From the NCBI RefSeq assembly GCF_016679925.1, contig NZ_JAEQBW010000003.1:310001-374000 (forward strand): 64,000 nt of DNA. The letters run 5' to 3'. Each line of letters starts with the position of its first letter. Positions within the stretch are counted from its first letter, which is position 1. This document shows, one piece after another, positions 1-7,371 of the stretch. Source of the DNA: Marivirga aurantiaca (GTDB lineage Bacteria; Bacteroidota; Bacteroidia; Cytophagales; Cyclobacteriaceae). Under the pieces are notes generated by a model. The model ran no database searches. It was given only the letters and a program-made list of their open reading frames with translations, and was not told where the DNA came from. A program made the position numbers and the translations under genes.

Positions 1-85
1 CTGTACGGCTGAAATAAAAAGCAAAATGCAGATTGATAGGTGTTTAAGTATACGTATCATCAGAATTATTTTTTTATAAAATTAA

Positions 86-282
86 CCTGAGTTCGACTAT
101 TAATGATAGCGTCATGCCGCAAAATTAAGACTTACTTTTTTAAAAAGTCTTAATTTATGCGGTATCTCATACTATATACACTGAGATTACGGATAATTTT
201 CTTTTTTATAAAAAATGTAAAAAGAAAATTTCCGAAATGACGTTCTAATGAGTTTTTACGCAAATTTAAAATCGAACTCAGG
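86..282. mobile_element. Fold-back (MITE-like) element with terminal inverted repeats
   Basis: CCTGAGTTCGA at 86-96 is the exact reverse complement of TCGAACTCAGG at 272-282. Between them are two strong hairpins: 117-133 pairs with 145-162 (AAGACTT arms, T/A-rich loop), and 190-206 pairs with 220-234 (AATTTTCTTTT arms). The inner flanks (about 100-115 and 236-250) also pair partly, so the whole 197 bp can fold into a multi-branched structure. It has no coding capacity. No clear target-site duplication was seen. It could be a non-autonomous transposable element or a structured RNA; the sequence does not decide. Confidence 0.5.
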
Positions 283-372
283 TAATATAGGTAAAGATAA
301 GTTTTATAATTTTATTAAAATCCCCCTAAATGAGTGATTCTAATTGTTCTTTAATTTCACTCTTTTACATCA

Positions 373-1005
373 ATGTTAAATATGGCGGTAATTTTCTTTA
401 GATTTTCATTTATCCTTTTGTCTGCACTGTTAGGCGGGGATTTCCATCATCCGGAAAAGGAACAGCCAATCCACATTCTTTTTGTAGGAAACAGCCTTAC
501 CTACGCCAACGACTTGCCCGCGCTTTTTAAACAGGAGGCGAGGGAGAATAAAATTAAAGTGAAGGTGAAAACTTTAGCCAAACCTAATTATGCATTGGAG
601 GATCATTGGCTGGACGGAACATTGCAATTGGAAATTGCAAAAGGAAAATATGACTATATCATCCTTCAGCAAGGACCCTCTTCCCGGCAGGATGGCAAGG
701 ATATGTTACTAAACTATGGTAAAAAAATAAAGGAATTATGTGAGCTGAATGACTGTAAGCTTGCCTTTTTTATGGTGTGGCCTTCCAGACAATATTATTC
801 CAGCTTTCCGGGAGTGATCAGTAATTATGAGTTTGCTGCGGAACAAACGGATGCCATTATCTGCCCGGTTGGTAAAGAATGGAAAACACACTTTGACCGA
901 ACCGGTGATTTCTCATTTTTAAGTGAAGATGGCTTTCATCCATCACTTAAAGGAAGTAAGTCAGTCGCTAAAATTATTTTTAACTACCTGGGACTCTCTA
1001 AATAG
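373..1005 (+). CDS. SGNH/GDSL-type hydrolase, exported
   Basis: This is a 210-residue protein with an N-terminal hydrophobic segment (about residues 6-22) that looks like a signal peptide. The SGNH-fold blocks are visible: GNSLT at 39-43 is the block I variant of GDSL with the nucleophile Ser, ILQQGPSS at 97-104 is a middle block, and DGFHP at 186-190 supplies the Asp and His of the block V catalytic pair. Members act as esterases or lipases, often on acetylated glycans or lipids; the substrate here cannot be told. It stands alone between a fold-back element and a repeat block. The start is the first ATG of the open frame and lies directly before the signal segment. Confidence 0.75.
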   Translation: MLNMAVIFFRFSFILLSALLGGDFHHPEKEQPIHILFVGNSLTYANDLPALFKQEARENKIKVKVKTLAKPNYALEDHWLDGTLQLEIAKGKYDYIILQQGPSSRQDGKDMLLNYGKKIKELCELNDCKLAFFMVWPSRQYYSSFPGVISNYEFAAEQTDAIICPVGKEWKTHFDRTGDFSFLSEDGFHPSLKGSKSVAKIIFNYLGLSK

Positions 1006-1188
1006 GGTACTCTTGATAAATACTCCAATGTTCGAAAACCAAATAATATCCCGATGCACCGGGACAAGGTTTGCTCGAGAAAGCGGGCGGGAGGACAAAA
1101 AGGCGGGGAGCGCGTGGAATTGCAGCGTGGAAGCATCTTTTTGTCCCGAGGACTCGGGACAAAAGATGAAGAATAAAATTTGGTTTAA
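1004..1188. repeat. Dispersed repeat D, left-part copy
   Basis: This segment matches 50661-50857. Shared words include TTGATAAAT, GAAAACCAAATAA, GCTCGAGAAAGCG, GGAGGACAAAAAGGCGGGG, GCGTGGAAGCATCTTTTTGT and AAGAATAAAATYTGGTTTAA. It contains a short CCCGAGGACTCGGG palindrome. Apparent open frames here on both strands have no family likeness and are treated as spurious. Confidence 0.7.
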
Positions 1189-1260
1189 TCGGTGGCGCAC
1201 CGACCATCTCTCTCAAATAGCTATCTTTTCTGCTTTCGATCGGTGAGCCACCGACCGAGG
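1189..1260. repeat. REP-like palindromic repeat A, copy 1
   Basis: Two inverted arms (TCGGTGGCGCACCGACC and GATCGGTGAGCCACCGACC) flank a conserved spacer containing CTCAAATAGCTATCTTTTCTG. The same unit recurs at 1407-1587 and 17884-17965. Confidence 0.8.
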
Positions 1261-1406
1261 GCTAACTACATACGAGATTTCTCCCCTCTTTCCTTGGGAG
1301 AGAGGAGAAGATTTGTCGAAGACGAATCAGGGGTGAGTCTAAAAGGCGGCTTAGCAACTGGCCATCAGCGCTAGTTATATAGTTGACAAAAGATTAAGAG
1401 TATCTG

Positions 1407-1587
1407 ATTCCATGGTCGGTGGCGCACCGACCATCTCATTCAAATAGCTATCTTTTCTGCTTTCGGTCGGTGAGCCACCCAATGCTATTAAGTTAAGACA
1501 ATTTTCCTTCTCTCTTTGGAGAAGGATGCAAGGTTGAGGTTTGAATAAAAGCTTGACTTAATAGCATTCTTGAGCCACCGACCGGGG
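1407..1587. repeat. REP-like repeat A, copy 2, interrupted by a 91-bp insertion
   Basis: The left arm GGTCGGTGGCGCACCGACC is at 1414-1432 and is preceded by GATTCCAT, as in the copy at 17884. The right arm starts at 1465 (GGTCGGTGAGCCACC). It is broken after 1479 by the element at 1480-1570 and resumes at 1571 with a duplicated TGAGCCACC followed by GACCGGGG. Confidence 0.8.
1480..1570 (+). mobile_element. 91-bp miniature inverted-repeat element (MITE), copy 1
   Basis: The ends are inverted repeats: AATGCTATTAAGTTAAG on the left and CTTGACTTAATAGCATT on the right. The core has a CCTTCTC/GAGAAGG hairpin. It is flanked by a perfect 9-bp direct repeat, TGAGCCACC at 1471-1479 and 1571-1579, which reads as a target-site duplication because the uninterrupted repeat A copies contain the word once. 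A second copy in inverted orientation is at 26607-26697. It has no coding capacity, so it would need a transposase in trans. Confidence 0.85.
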
Positions 1588-1696
1588 CAAACTATCATTT
1601 CTCATAATTTCCCTAAGCAAGCCACAATCAAGTTCCCCCAAAATAGGGGAGCGCTTATTGATTTCTTTTTCGCATTTTTAACAAAAAAAATATCTT

Positions 1697-3721
1697 ATGC
1701 GCAGCATTCTTTCTTTACTATTCATCTTCAGTTTCCTATCTCTTCAGGCACAAACTTTCCAATCGCATTTCAAGGAAGCTTCCTCAGCTTATAAGGCGGA
1801 AGACTATCCGCAAATGCTGGTAGAAATCAAAAAAGCGCATGCGCTACGACCGCAGCATCAAACGCTCATTTATTATTTGGCTATTGCGCATTCACTCAAT
1901 AACCATGTCGATTCAGCAAATTATTGGTTGAGGAAAGTCGTAAGCATTGATTCCAAAAATTATGACATTGATAAGCCTGATTTTGAAAATTTACTGGCTT
2001 CGGAAGACTTCAAAAGAATCAAAGATTATCAAATATTCATGACGGAAGCTAAAGTGCGCTCCGATACAGCACTGGTCATTCCTGACACAGAGCTTCATAT
2101 TGAGGGTGTGGCTTTTGATCCTTTCAAAAGAAGGATTTTGTTCAGCAGTATTAATCAAAAGAATATTTTTTCAGTGGAGGAAGGCATGCTGAAACCACTT
2201 TTCAAAAAGAAATTTCCTCTGGGTATCACGGGAATGGCAGTGCAGGACAGCATACTTTGGTTTACGGGAGCAGGTTTTGCAGAAGCAGGCCTGGCTGAAG
2301 ATGATCCGGAGTATGAAAGCTCAAAACTTTACAAAGCAGATTTAAAAAATGCCATACTTCTGGATAGCTTTACCGTTGCCGATCAGCAGGCTCATATTTT
2401 CGGTGATGTGATCCTTTCCCCGGAGAACAAGTTGCTGATTTCTGATAGTAAAACAAACACAGTTTACCGGCTGGAAAACAAGAAGTTAATAGCATGGATT
2501 ACAACAGAAAGCATTTTGTCCTTGCAGGGAATAGCCCAAATGGGGCAAAAAGTGTTTTTGGCTGATTATGCCGGTGGCTTGTTTAGTTATGACCTATCTA
2601 ATCAAACTACCCAAGAAATTATTGCACCGGCAGATCTTTCCTTAAAAGGGATTGATGGACTCTATACCTACAAGAATGGATTAGTCACCATTCAAAATGG
2701 AGTGACTCCTCACCGCATTACTTATTTACAGTTCAATCCGCAATATGACCAGGTGGAGCGCTTTCAATATCTTGAAAAGAACCATCCTGCCATGGGTGAG
2801 CCCACCTTGGGGTTTATTGCCAATCAGCATTTGTACTATGTAGCCAATAGCTTTTGGGGTTTGAATGATAAAGGACAGATCAATAATCCTGAAAAAATCA
2901 AACCGCTTATTCTTCGCCTGCCTTTACCGGAGCCTATTCCTGCCACTACACAAATGGCGGTGCTGGATTATGTGAAAATACTAGATGGTCGTGAAAAGGA
3001 GGCACTGTATTTCTATGAAAATAATTGGGCGTCCTTCAGAAAATATGCCATGCAACATGGGGATATTGAAAACTACAAAATAATGCGCCTCACAGCTCAT
3101 CCTGAATACGATTTGATTTTAGAAACTGTTTATAAAGATTCCTTACAGTACAGCCAGATTGAAGAAGTCTTTCAAAAATGGAGGAAACAATCGGGAGGAG
3201 ATTTCTTGAATGAGCTTAAACCGAATGATTTCCGAAAAAATGTAAAAATGGAAATAGTAAAGACTTACATAAGCAGTGAAGAGCTGGTAAGCGTGGAGGG
3301 TAGATGCAGCGGATCATCTTACCGGGCATTTGATTTTTGGCTGGGAGAGTGGGAGGTTTACAGCCGGGATGGCCGATATCTGGGGCATAACCGTGTGGGG
3401 CTGATACAAAATGGCTGTGGCTTACAGGAAAACTGGCAGTCGGCAAATGGTGCTTACAAAGGAACAAGTTATAATTTTTATAATGCAACAGCCGGCCAAT
3501 GGCACCAGAGTTGGGTAGATAACCAGGGAGGCAGCTTACAACTCAATGGAAGCTACGAAAACGGGCAGATGCAAATGCAATCCGATCCGGAAAAGCAAGA
3601 TCAAAGCCGCATCAGCTGGAAGCTATTGGAGGACGGCAGCGTGACTCAGTTGTGGGAACAAAGCCGGGACAAAGGCAAAAGCTGGCAGGAGGTGTTTTTT
3701 GGCGTATATAAAAAGCAATAA
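1697..3721 (+). CDS. Secreted TPR / propeller-like protein with C-terminal DUF1579-like domain
   Basis: This 674-residue protein starts with a signal peptide (about 1-19, ending LQAQ). Residues about 25-110 look like TPR helices (ALRPQHQTLIYYLAIAHS). About 120-420 form a beta-rich region of SMP-30/NHL-propeller type with recurring GIDGL- and ADYAGGL-like strands. About 425-520 is mixed helical. The C-terminus (about 540-674) has a FWLGEWEV motif and a beta-barrel-like pattern ending KSWQEVFFGVYKK, as in DUF1579/THAP4-like domains. The function is not known; a periplasmic or surface role in binding small molecules or sugars is a guess. Repeat block A lies just upstream and repeat C just downstream. 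Confidence 0.6.
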   Translation: MRSILSLLFIFSFLSLQAQTFQSHFKEASSAYKAEDYPQMLVEIKKAHALRPQHQTLIYYLAIAHSLNNHVDSANYWLRKVVSIDSKNYDIDKPDFENLLASEDFKRIKDYQIFMTEAKVRSDTALVIPDTELHIEGVAFDPFKRRILFSSINQKNIFSVEEGMLKPLFKKKFPLGITGMAVQDSILWFTGAGFAEAGLAEDDPEYESSKLYKADLKNAILLDSFTVADQQAHIFGDVILSPENKLLISDSKTNTVYRLENKKLIAWITTESILSLQGIAQMGQKVFLADYAGGLFSYDLSNQTTQEIIAPADLSLKGIDGLYTYKNGLVTIQNGVTPHRITYLQFNPQYDQVERFQYLEKNHPAMGEPTLGFIANQHLYYVANSFWGLNDKGQINNPEKIKPLILRLPLPEPIPATTQMAVLDYVKILDGREKEALYFYENNWASFRKYAMQHGDIENYKIMRLTAHPEYDLILETVYKDSLQYSQIEEVFQKWRKQSGGDFLNELKPNDFRKNVKMEIVKTYISSEELVSVEGRCSGSSYRAFDFWLGEWEVYSRDGRYLGHNRVGLIQNGCGLQENWQSANGAYKGTSYNFYNATAGQWHQSWVDNQGGSLQLNGSYENGQMQMQSDPEKQDQSRISWKLLEDGSVTQLWEQSRDKGKSWQEVFFGVYKKQ

Positions 3722-3749
3722 AATTAAGTTTTTGATCTTTTTAGACCCC

Positions 3750-3936
3750 TTTCCCTCATTTTAGTGCAAGAAGTACTACCTACATATAGGTATTTTGCCA
3801 TGCTATTCGATGAAATATTAGGATTAGATAAGGCAACCTTTTATGTTCAACATTTGAATACAGTAACCGGCATAAAGCTGTGTATAAATGTTTGTAAGCG
3901 TTTACAGGCGTTTGATGTCGGTTAATTAAAAATATA
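3750..3936. repeat. Dispersed repeat C, copy 1
   Basis: About 187 bp matching 11131-11318 at high identity, beginning TTTCCCTCATTTTAGTGCAA and ending GGTTAATTAAAAATATA. It contains the palindrome TACCTA-CATA-TAGGTA. Both copies end about 38 bp before a GTT core that begins a run of cassettes (3974 and 11357). The reading frames inside are not conserved between copies, so it is not a shared protein. It might be an array-entry or regulatory element, but that is inference. Confidence 0.75.
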
Positions 3937-3973
3937 GCGGATATAATGACAACTTTTGTGTTATTGTTCGCTT

Positions 3974-3981
3974 GTTAGCGG
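3974..3981 (+). repeat. First cassette boundary core (R'-like)
   Basis: GTTAGCGG marks the start of the first recognisable cassette. Its exact reverse complement CCGCTAAC is at 5145-5152, at the other end of the same cassette. Confidence 0.6.
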
Positions 3982-4011
3982 TCAGGCAACATCGATAATC
4001 TAAATACTTAA

Positions 4012-5094
4012 ATGAAATCATTAACATTTATTATTATAACATTTTTGACTCCAACTCTGTTTGCACAAGAAAATGCTCTTGTCGTTCTGGAGAAATATTA
4101 TAGTGCTATTGGTGGACAAAATAATATCAGCAAGATTGATAACATTTATTCATTTGCCGATTGTTCCGGACCAAACGGAAAATACCAAACTGAAGTATTT
4201 TCAGCCAAAGGATTCAAAACTTTTTTCAGACAGATACGAGAAAACAGACCAGATTATATTGGCATCGTTAATGGAAAAATCTATTGGACAAAAGGAGCAG
4301 ATGTTGCCATTTCTGACAAAAACACAGCATCAATGTGGCGTTCACACGAACTTCAATGGCTTGCAACTCATCTGACGGAAAGATTTCGGGAATATAAGTT
4401 TGAAGGAATTGAAGAATTTGCGGGGAAGCAGGCTATTAAACTTTCGGTTGTTGATGAACTAAGCAAAACAGCATATCTATACTTTGACAGTAACTCCTAT
4501 CTGTTTCAAGGCTTCACCATTTCAAATCCAGTTAGTAAAAATCCTGAGCTTATCCAGATGGTTATAAACACATGGGAAAAGGTTGACAAGCTTATGCTGC
4601 CAACTAATGTAACTTTCAGGGATAAAAATGGTGAGTACATTTTAAACTTTCATACCATAAAAATCAATCAGACTGACCCACGTGTTTTTGATATTCCCGA
4701 TAAAATTATTGCAATTCAAAAATTGCTTGAAATACACGAATTGCAACGCACGGCACATTTCAATCGCGATGCCAAATTATTGGTTTCCATCATGGTAGAA
4801 AATTTCACAGAAATCAGTAATGGAAAAATCAATTCACCTAAAAAGGAGGATCTTATAAAGAGATTTGAAAATTATTTTGATGCAGTTACATTCATCGAGT
4901 GGGATGATATAAACCCACCCATTATTAAAATTTCTGACGATGTTTCCATGGCGCATATGTATGTAAGCAAAAGAGTTAAGTTAAGAACTAAAGACCAGAC
5001 TGAAGAATTAACAACTTTTGCCTGGACATCAACTTTTCAGAAGGTAAACGGTAATTGGTTAATGACAAGTATAACATCCACTGTTGCTAATTAA
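4012..5094 (+). CDS. Exported two-domain protein, LolA-like N-half and SnoaL/NTF2-like C-half
   Basis: The protein has 360 residues with a signal peptide (1-18, ending LFAQ). Residues about 20-235 resemble the LolA/outer-membrane-lipoprotein-sorting type of beta-rich domain found in many Bacteroidota exported proteins (YYSAIGGQNNISKIDN, then many short strands). From about 245 to the end it resembles a DUF4440/SnoaL NTF2-like domain (RDAKLLVSIM, then WTSTFQKVNGNWLMTS). The ligand or reaction is unknown. It is the sole gene of the cassette bounded by GTTAGCGG at 3974 and CCGCTAAC at 5145. The start is the first ATG, 30 bp after the core. Confidence 0.5.
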   Translation: MKSLTFIIITFLTPTLFAQENALVVLEKYYSAIGGQNNISKIDNIYSFADCSGPNGKYQTEVFSAKGFKTFFRQIRENRPDYIGIVNGKIYWTKGADVAISDKNTASMWRSHELQWLATHLTERFREYKFEGIEEFAGKQAIKLSVVDELSKTAYLYFDSNSYLFQGFTISNPVSKNPELIQMVINTWEKVDKLMLPTNVTFRDKNGEYILNFHTIKINQTDPRVFDIPDKIIAIQKLLEIHELQRTAHFNRDAKLLVSIMVENFTEISNGKINSPKKEDLIKRFENYFDAVTFIEWDDINPPIIKISDDVSMAHMYVSKRVKLRTKDQTEELTTFAWTSTFQKVNGNWLMTSITSTVAN

Positions 5095-5144
5095 ACATAA
5101 CAGAAGAGACAATCAAAATACTATGATACTCCTAAAAGCCCGAA

Positions 5145-5218
5145 CCGCTAACAACGCATTACTTTTGATTAATTATTTTTTAGGAATAAAAGTAATGCTT
5201 TATAGCCAAGCGTTACAC
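5145..5218 (+). repeat. attC-like site 1
   Basis: It begins CCGCTAAC (complement of the cassette start at 3974) and ends AAGCGTTACAC. Internal arms GCATTACTTTT and AAAAGTAATGC are perfect inverted repeats, and AACAACGC and GCGTT extend the stem with an offset. The order of complementary outer core, bulged stem, loop and GTT core is that of integron attC sites; the cores depart from the classic RYYYAAC/GTTRRRY. Confidence 0.65.
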
Positions 5219-5227
5219 GGCATAAGT

Positions 5228-5971
5228 ATGCGAATATACTTTATAATATTATTTTTAATCATTTCACTTTCCTGCAATGGTCAGACAAATGAAAATGACT
5301 CACTTATTAAGGAGTATAACAAATTATCTCATGAAATAGATAATATTGAAAGAATCCTTATGGAACTTTCAAGAAAGGATGATTCTATTTACAACTTGAT
5401 AAGACGCAAAGAAACTAGAGTTAATAAAATCAATCCAGATTTTAATTATTCAGAGTACAAGGCTGCATATACCTTGTTTATTCAGAAATACCAAAATTAC
5501 ATCAAGAATGGAAACTTTCCTTCCTCAATACCAGTCGATATTTCTGATATGAGACAAATAATTGGTTATGGTGAAAAGATTCATCCAATTCTAATAAGCA
5601 CACGGTTTCACACGGGAATAGACATACCTTCTCCCAAAGGAATTCAAATTAAATCAACAATTAATGGAGAAGTAGAAGCTATTAAAAACGATTTTGGTGG
5701 ATTTGGAAAACATATTATTATTAAAAATTCACAGGACATAGAAATTCTTTATGCTCATTTAGACTCGATTTATTTAAAAGAAGGTCATAAAATTAAAATA
5801 GGAGAAGTCATTGGGACTGTAGGAAGCTCAGGAAGTACAACCGCTACAGGCCTTCACTATGAGATAAGAGTAAATGATAAACATATAAATCCGATATTTA
5901 CTTTCTCAGAAAGTCTTTCAGAAGAAGATTTGAAATATATATGGGATGTCAAAGAGCAAAGTTTAGATTAA
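5228..5971 (+). CDS. M23 (LytM) peptidase, lipoprotein
   Basis: I start this 247-residue protein at the ATG at 5228 because it places a lipoprotein signal (IISLSC, Cys16) at the N-terminus; the longer frame from 5084 would read through attC-like site 1 and is not credible. Residues 30-65 are helical and coiled-coil-like. The M23 domain covers about 110-228 with zinc ligands HTGID (His128, Asp132) and LHYE (His210), plus His177 in YAHL. All catalytic positions are present, so it should cut peptidoglycan peptide cross-links in the periplasm, or act on competitors if released. It is the only gene of its cassette. Confidence 0.85.
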   Translation: MRIYFIILFLIISLSCNGQTNENDSLIKEYNKLSHEIDNIERILMELSRKDDSIYNLIRRKETRVNKINPDFNYSEYKAAYTLFIQKYQNYIKNGNFPSSIPVDISDMRQIIGYGEKIHPILISTRFHTGIDIPSPKGIQIKSTINGEVEAIKNDFGGFGKHIIIKNSQDIEILYAHLDSIYLKEGHKIKIGEVIGTVGSSGSTTATGLHYEIRVNDKHINPIFTFSESLSEEDLKYIWDVKEQSLD

Positions 5972-5976
5972 TACTA

Positions 5977-6105
5977 TTTACAACACGAGGTTAAAAACAA
6001 TGGCGATTTTGCAGGTAGTGAGATATTTTCGCATTTTGTTACCTTTATTTATGGCCGACATATAGGGCTTTTAGTCCGCCACAGTTTTTGACCCAATCGT
6101 TACCT
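5977..6105 (+). repeat. attC-like site 2
   Basis: The site begins TTTACAACACGAGGTT and ends AATCGTTACCT. The left arm AACACGAGGTTAAAAACAATGGCG pairs imperfectly with TCCGCCACAGTTTTTGACC...CGTT, with extrahelical bases. Its left arm is nearly identical to that of attC-like site 5 at 13015. Unlike most units, its outer core does not complement the start of its own cassette (GTTACACGG at 5212). Confidence 0.6.
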
Positions 6106-6117
6106 GTAATTTAAGAC

Positions 6118-6615
6118 ATGACTCCGAAAAAAAAAGCTCTTTTGATAAGTACCGTTTTCTTAATTTGCATAATTGGAGCATTTTATTCGATTCTGAACTG
6201 GGGCTATCTACCGTTTCAAAATTATGATTACGGAACTTCATTTAACGAAAAACGGCTTACATTAGGACAACCAATCATCGAGGATTATTTCTATGATAAA
6301 ACTCCAAGTTGGGACGTAAGAAAAGTATGGCTGACACCAGACTCATTAAAAGGTAGGTATATACACTTCAGTAAGCTATATTGGACAGAAAAAGGCAAAA
6401 TTACATTGGAGAAAGACTTTTACGACCCAATTGATGAAACACCAATTGACACTGTCCTAATAAGAAATTATTACTATTTGAATGACTCAGTAGGCTATCA
6501 AATAACAGCAAGTAAAGACAGGATAACAATATTTAGTGATACACTATCAATAGACCAGTTTGACAGTGTAAAGAATGCTTGGACTGGAAAATTAACAGGT
6601 AATACTAGGCTATAA
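6118..6615 (+). CDS. Membrane-anchored hypothetical cassette protein
   Basis: I do not recognise this 165-residue protein. It has a Lys-rich start, one membrane segment at about 8-27, and then a polar domain rich in Tyr, Asp and Thr that should lie outside the inner membrane. It is followed after only 3 bp by a second membrane protein. Both are enclosed by a perfect 12-bp inverted pair, GTTACCTGTAAT at 6099-6110 and ATTACAGGTAAC at 7191-7202, so they form one two-gene cassette. The start ATG is 7 bp after the core sequence. Confidence 0.6.
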   Translation: MTPKKKALLISTVFLICIIGAFYSILNWGYLPFQNYDYGTSFNEKRLTLGQPIIEDYFYDKTPSWDVRKVWLTPDSLKGRYIHFSKLYWTEKGKITLEKDFYDPIDETPIDTVLIRNYYYLNDSVGYQITASKDRITIFSDTLSIDQFDSVKNAWTGKLTGNTRL

Positions 6616-6618
6616 ACA

Positions 6619-7185
6619 ATGTACGAACTTTACCTTGATAAAATTAGCATTAAAGAGAGCAAGCAGAAAGAACGACTTGTATACAAAAAACATGATTGGT
6701 TAGACGATTTAAATATTCCTATTCTCATCCTAATTTCCCCAATTATTTGGTTCTCAAAAGTTCTTTATGAAAGAACAGGATTAGTAAATAATGAAATTTT
6801 GATTCATATAGTAGCATTGCTATTATTATTTATTGGTTTAATATCATTATATAGAAATCTTTCAAAAATTTGGGAGCTCAAATCCATTGAGACAAAGTCT
6901 CCAAAAGAAATTAATAGGCAGAAAATTTTAAGTATTTCGGAGGAACTTGGTATTGAAATATATAAGAATAATAGAGATTTTTTTATTGGCGTTCATAACA
7001 AATCCTCTCCCTTTTCACAAATCATTACAATCATATATTCTAAAAACAAGATATTATTTAACGCTCGAAATAATTGTATCGGATATAATGGAAAACTAGG
7101 TAGACCTCCATTCGGTCTTAATTTAGCAAAGAAGTTATTTGAGGTTTATAGAAAAGAGATAGAATCAAAAGTATTAGGTTCATAA
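6619..7185 (+). CDS. Hypothetical membrane protein, second gene of a two-gene cassette
   Basis: An unrecognised protein of 188 residues. A short N-terminal cytoplasmic stretch is followed by two hydrophobic segments (about 30-50 and 58-80), then a basic soluble C-terminal half of about 100 residues with short strands. It follows the preceding gene after 3 bp, suggesting co-translation and a shared task. The gene ends 6 bp before ATTACAGGTAAC, the right core of the cassette. Confidence 0.55.
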   Translation: MYELYLDKISIKESKQKERLVYKKHDWLDDLNIPILILISPIIWFSKVLYERTGLVNNEILIHIVALLLLFIGLISLYRNLSKIWELKSIETKSPKEINRQKILSISEELGIEIYKNNRDFFIGVHNKSSPFSQIITIIYSKNKILFNARNNCIGYNGKLGRPPFGLNLAKKLFEVYRKEIESKVLGS

Positions 7186-7190
7186 TAATG

Positions 7191-7202
7191 ATTACAGGTA
7201 AC
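7191..7202 (+). repeat. Right core of the two-gene cassette; attC-like site truncated
   Basis: ATTACAGGTAAC is the perfect complement of the cassette start at 6099-6110. The rest of an attC stem is not evident because the shared upstream module of the eCIS-type cargo gene begins about 5 bp later. Confidence 0.55.
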
Positions 7203-7207
7203 ATCAG

Positions 7208-7371
7208 CTATGAATGGGGCTTCATCAGTTAGGAAAGTTTGGTGGCATTTGCAAAGTCAGCTACAATGTGTAAATTTATTCCGATAGGCTGTCGGAATGC
7301 TGTGGCTGTGAACGGATGGAAGCTTGGTGCTCATCATAGCAAGCGTTACCAAAACCTAAAAAGAAAGAACT
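7208..7371 (+). promoter_or_regulatory. Conserved upstream module of eCIS-type cargo genes, copy 1
   Basis: About 160 bp nearly identical to 8258-8424 and largely to 19466-19672. It runs from CTATGAATG..TTCATCAGTTAGG through a TTCCGATA..TCGGAA hairpin to AAAAGAAAGAAYTATG. Identity continues into the first 40 codons. Such strong non-coding conservation points to a shared promoter or leader RNA, or to a recombination tract. Antisense open frames here are shadows. Confidence 0.7.

Noticed and set aside
923..1374. Several open frames on both strands in the repeat D/repeat A block
   Set aside because: They consist of repeat sequence, have no signal or domain, and overlap one another.
3800..3925. 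41-codon open frame in repeat C (MLFDEILGLD start)
   Set aside because: The second copy of the repeat at 11131 shifts frame after a few codons, so the protein is not conserved.
5084..5227. Upstream extension of the M23 peptidase frame
   Set aside because: It would read through the attC-like site and place the lipoprotein signal 48 residues inside the protein.
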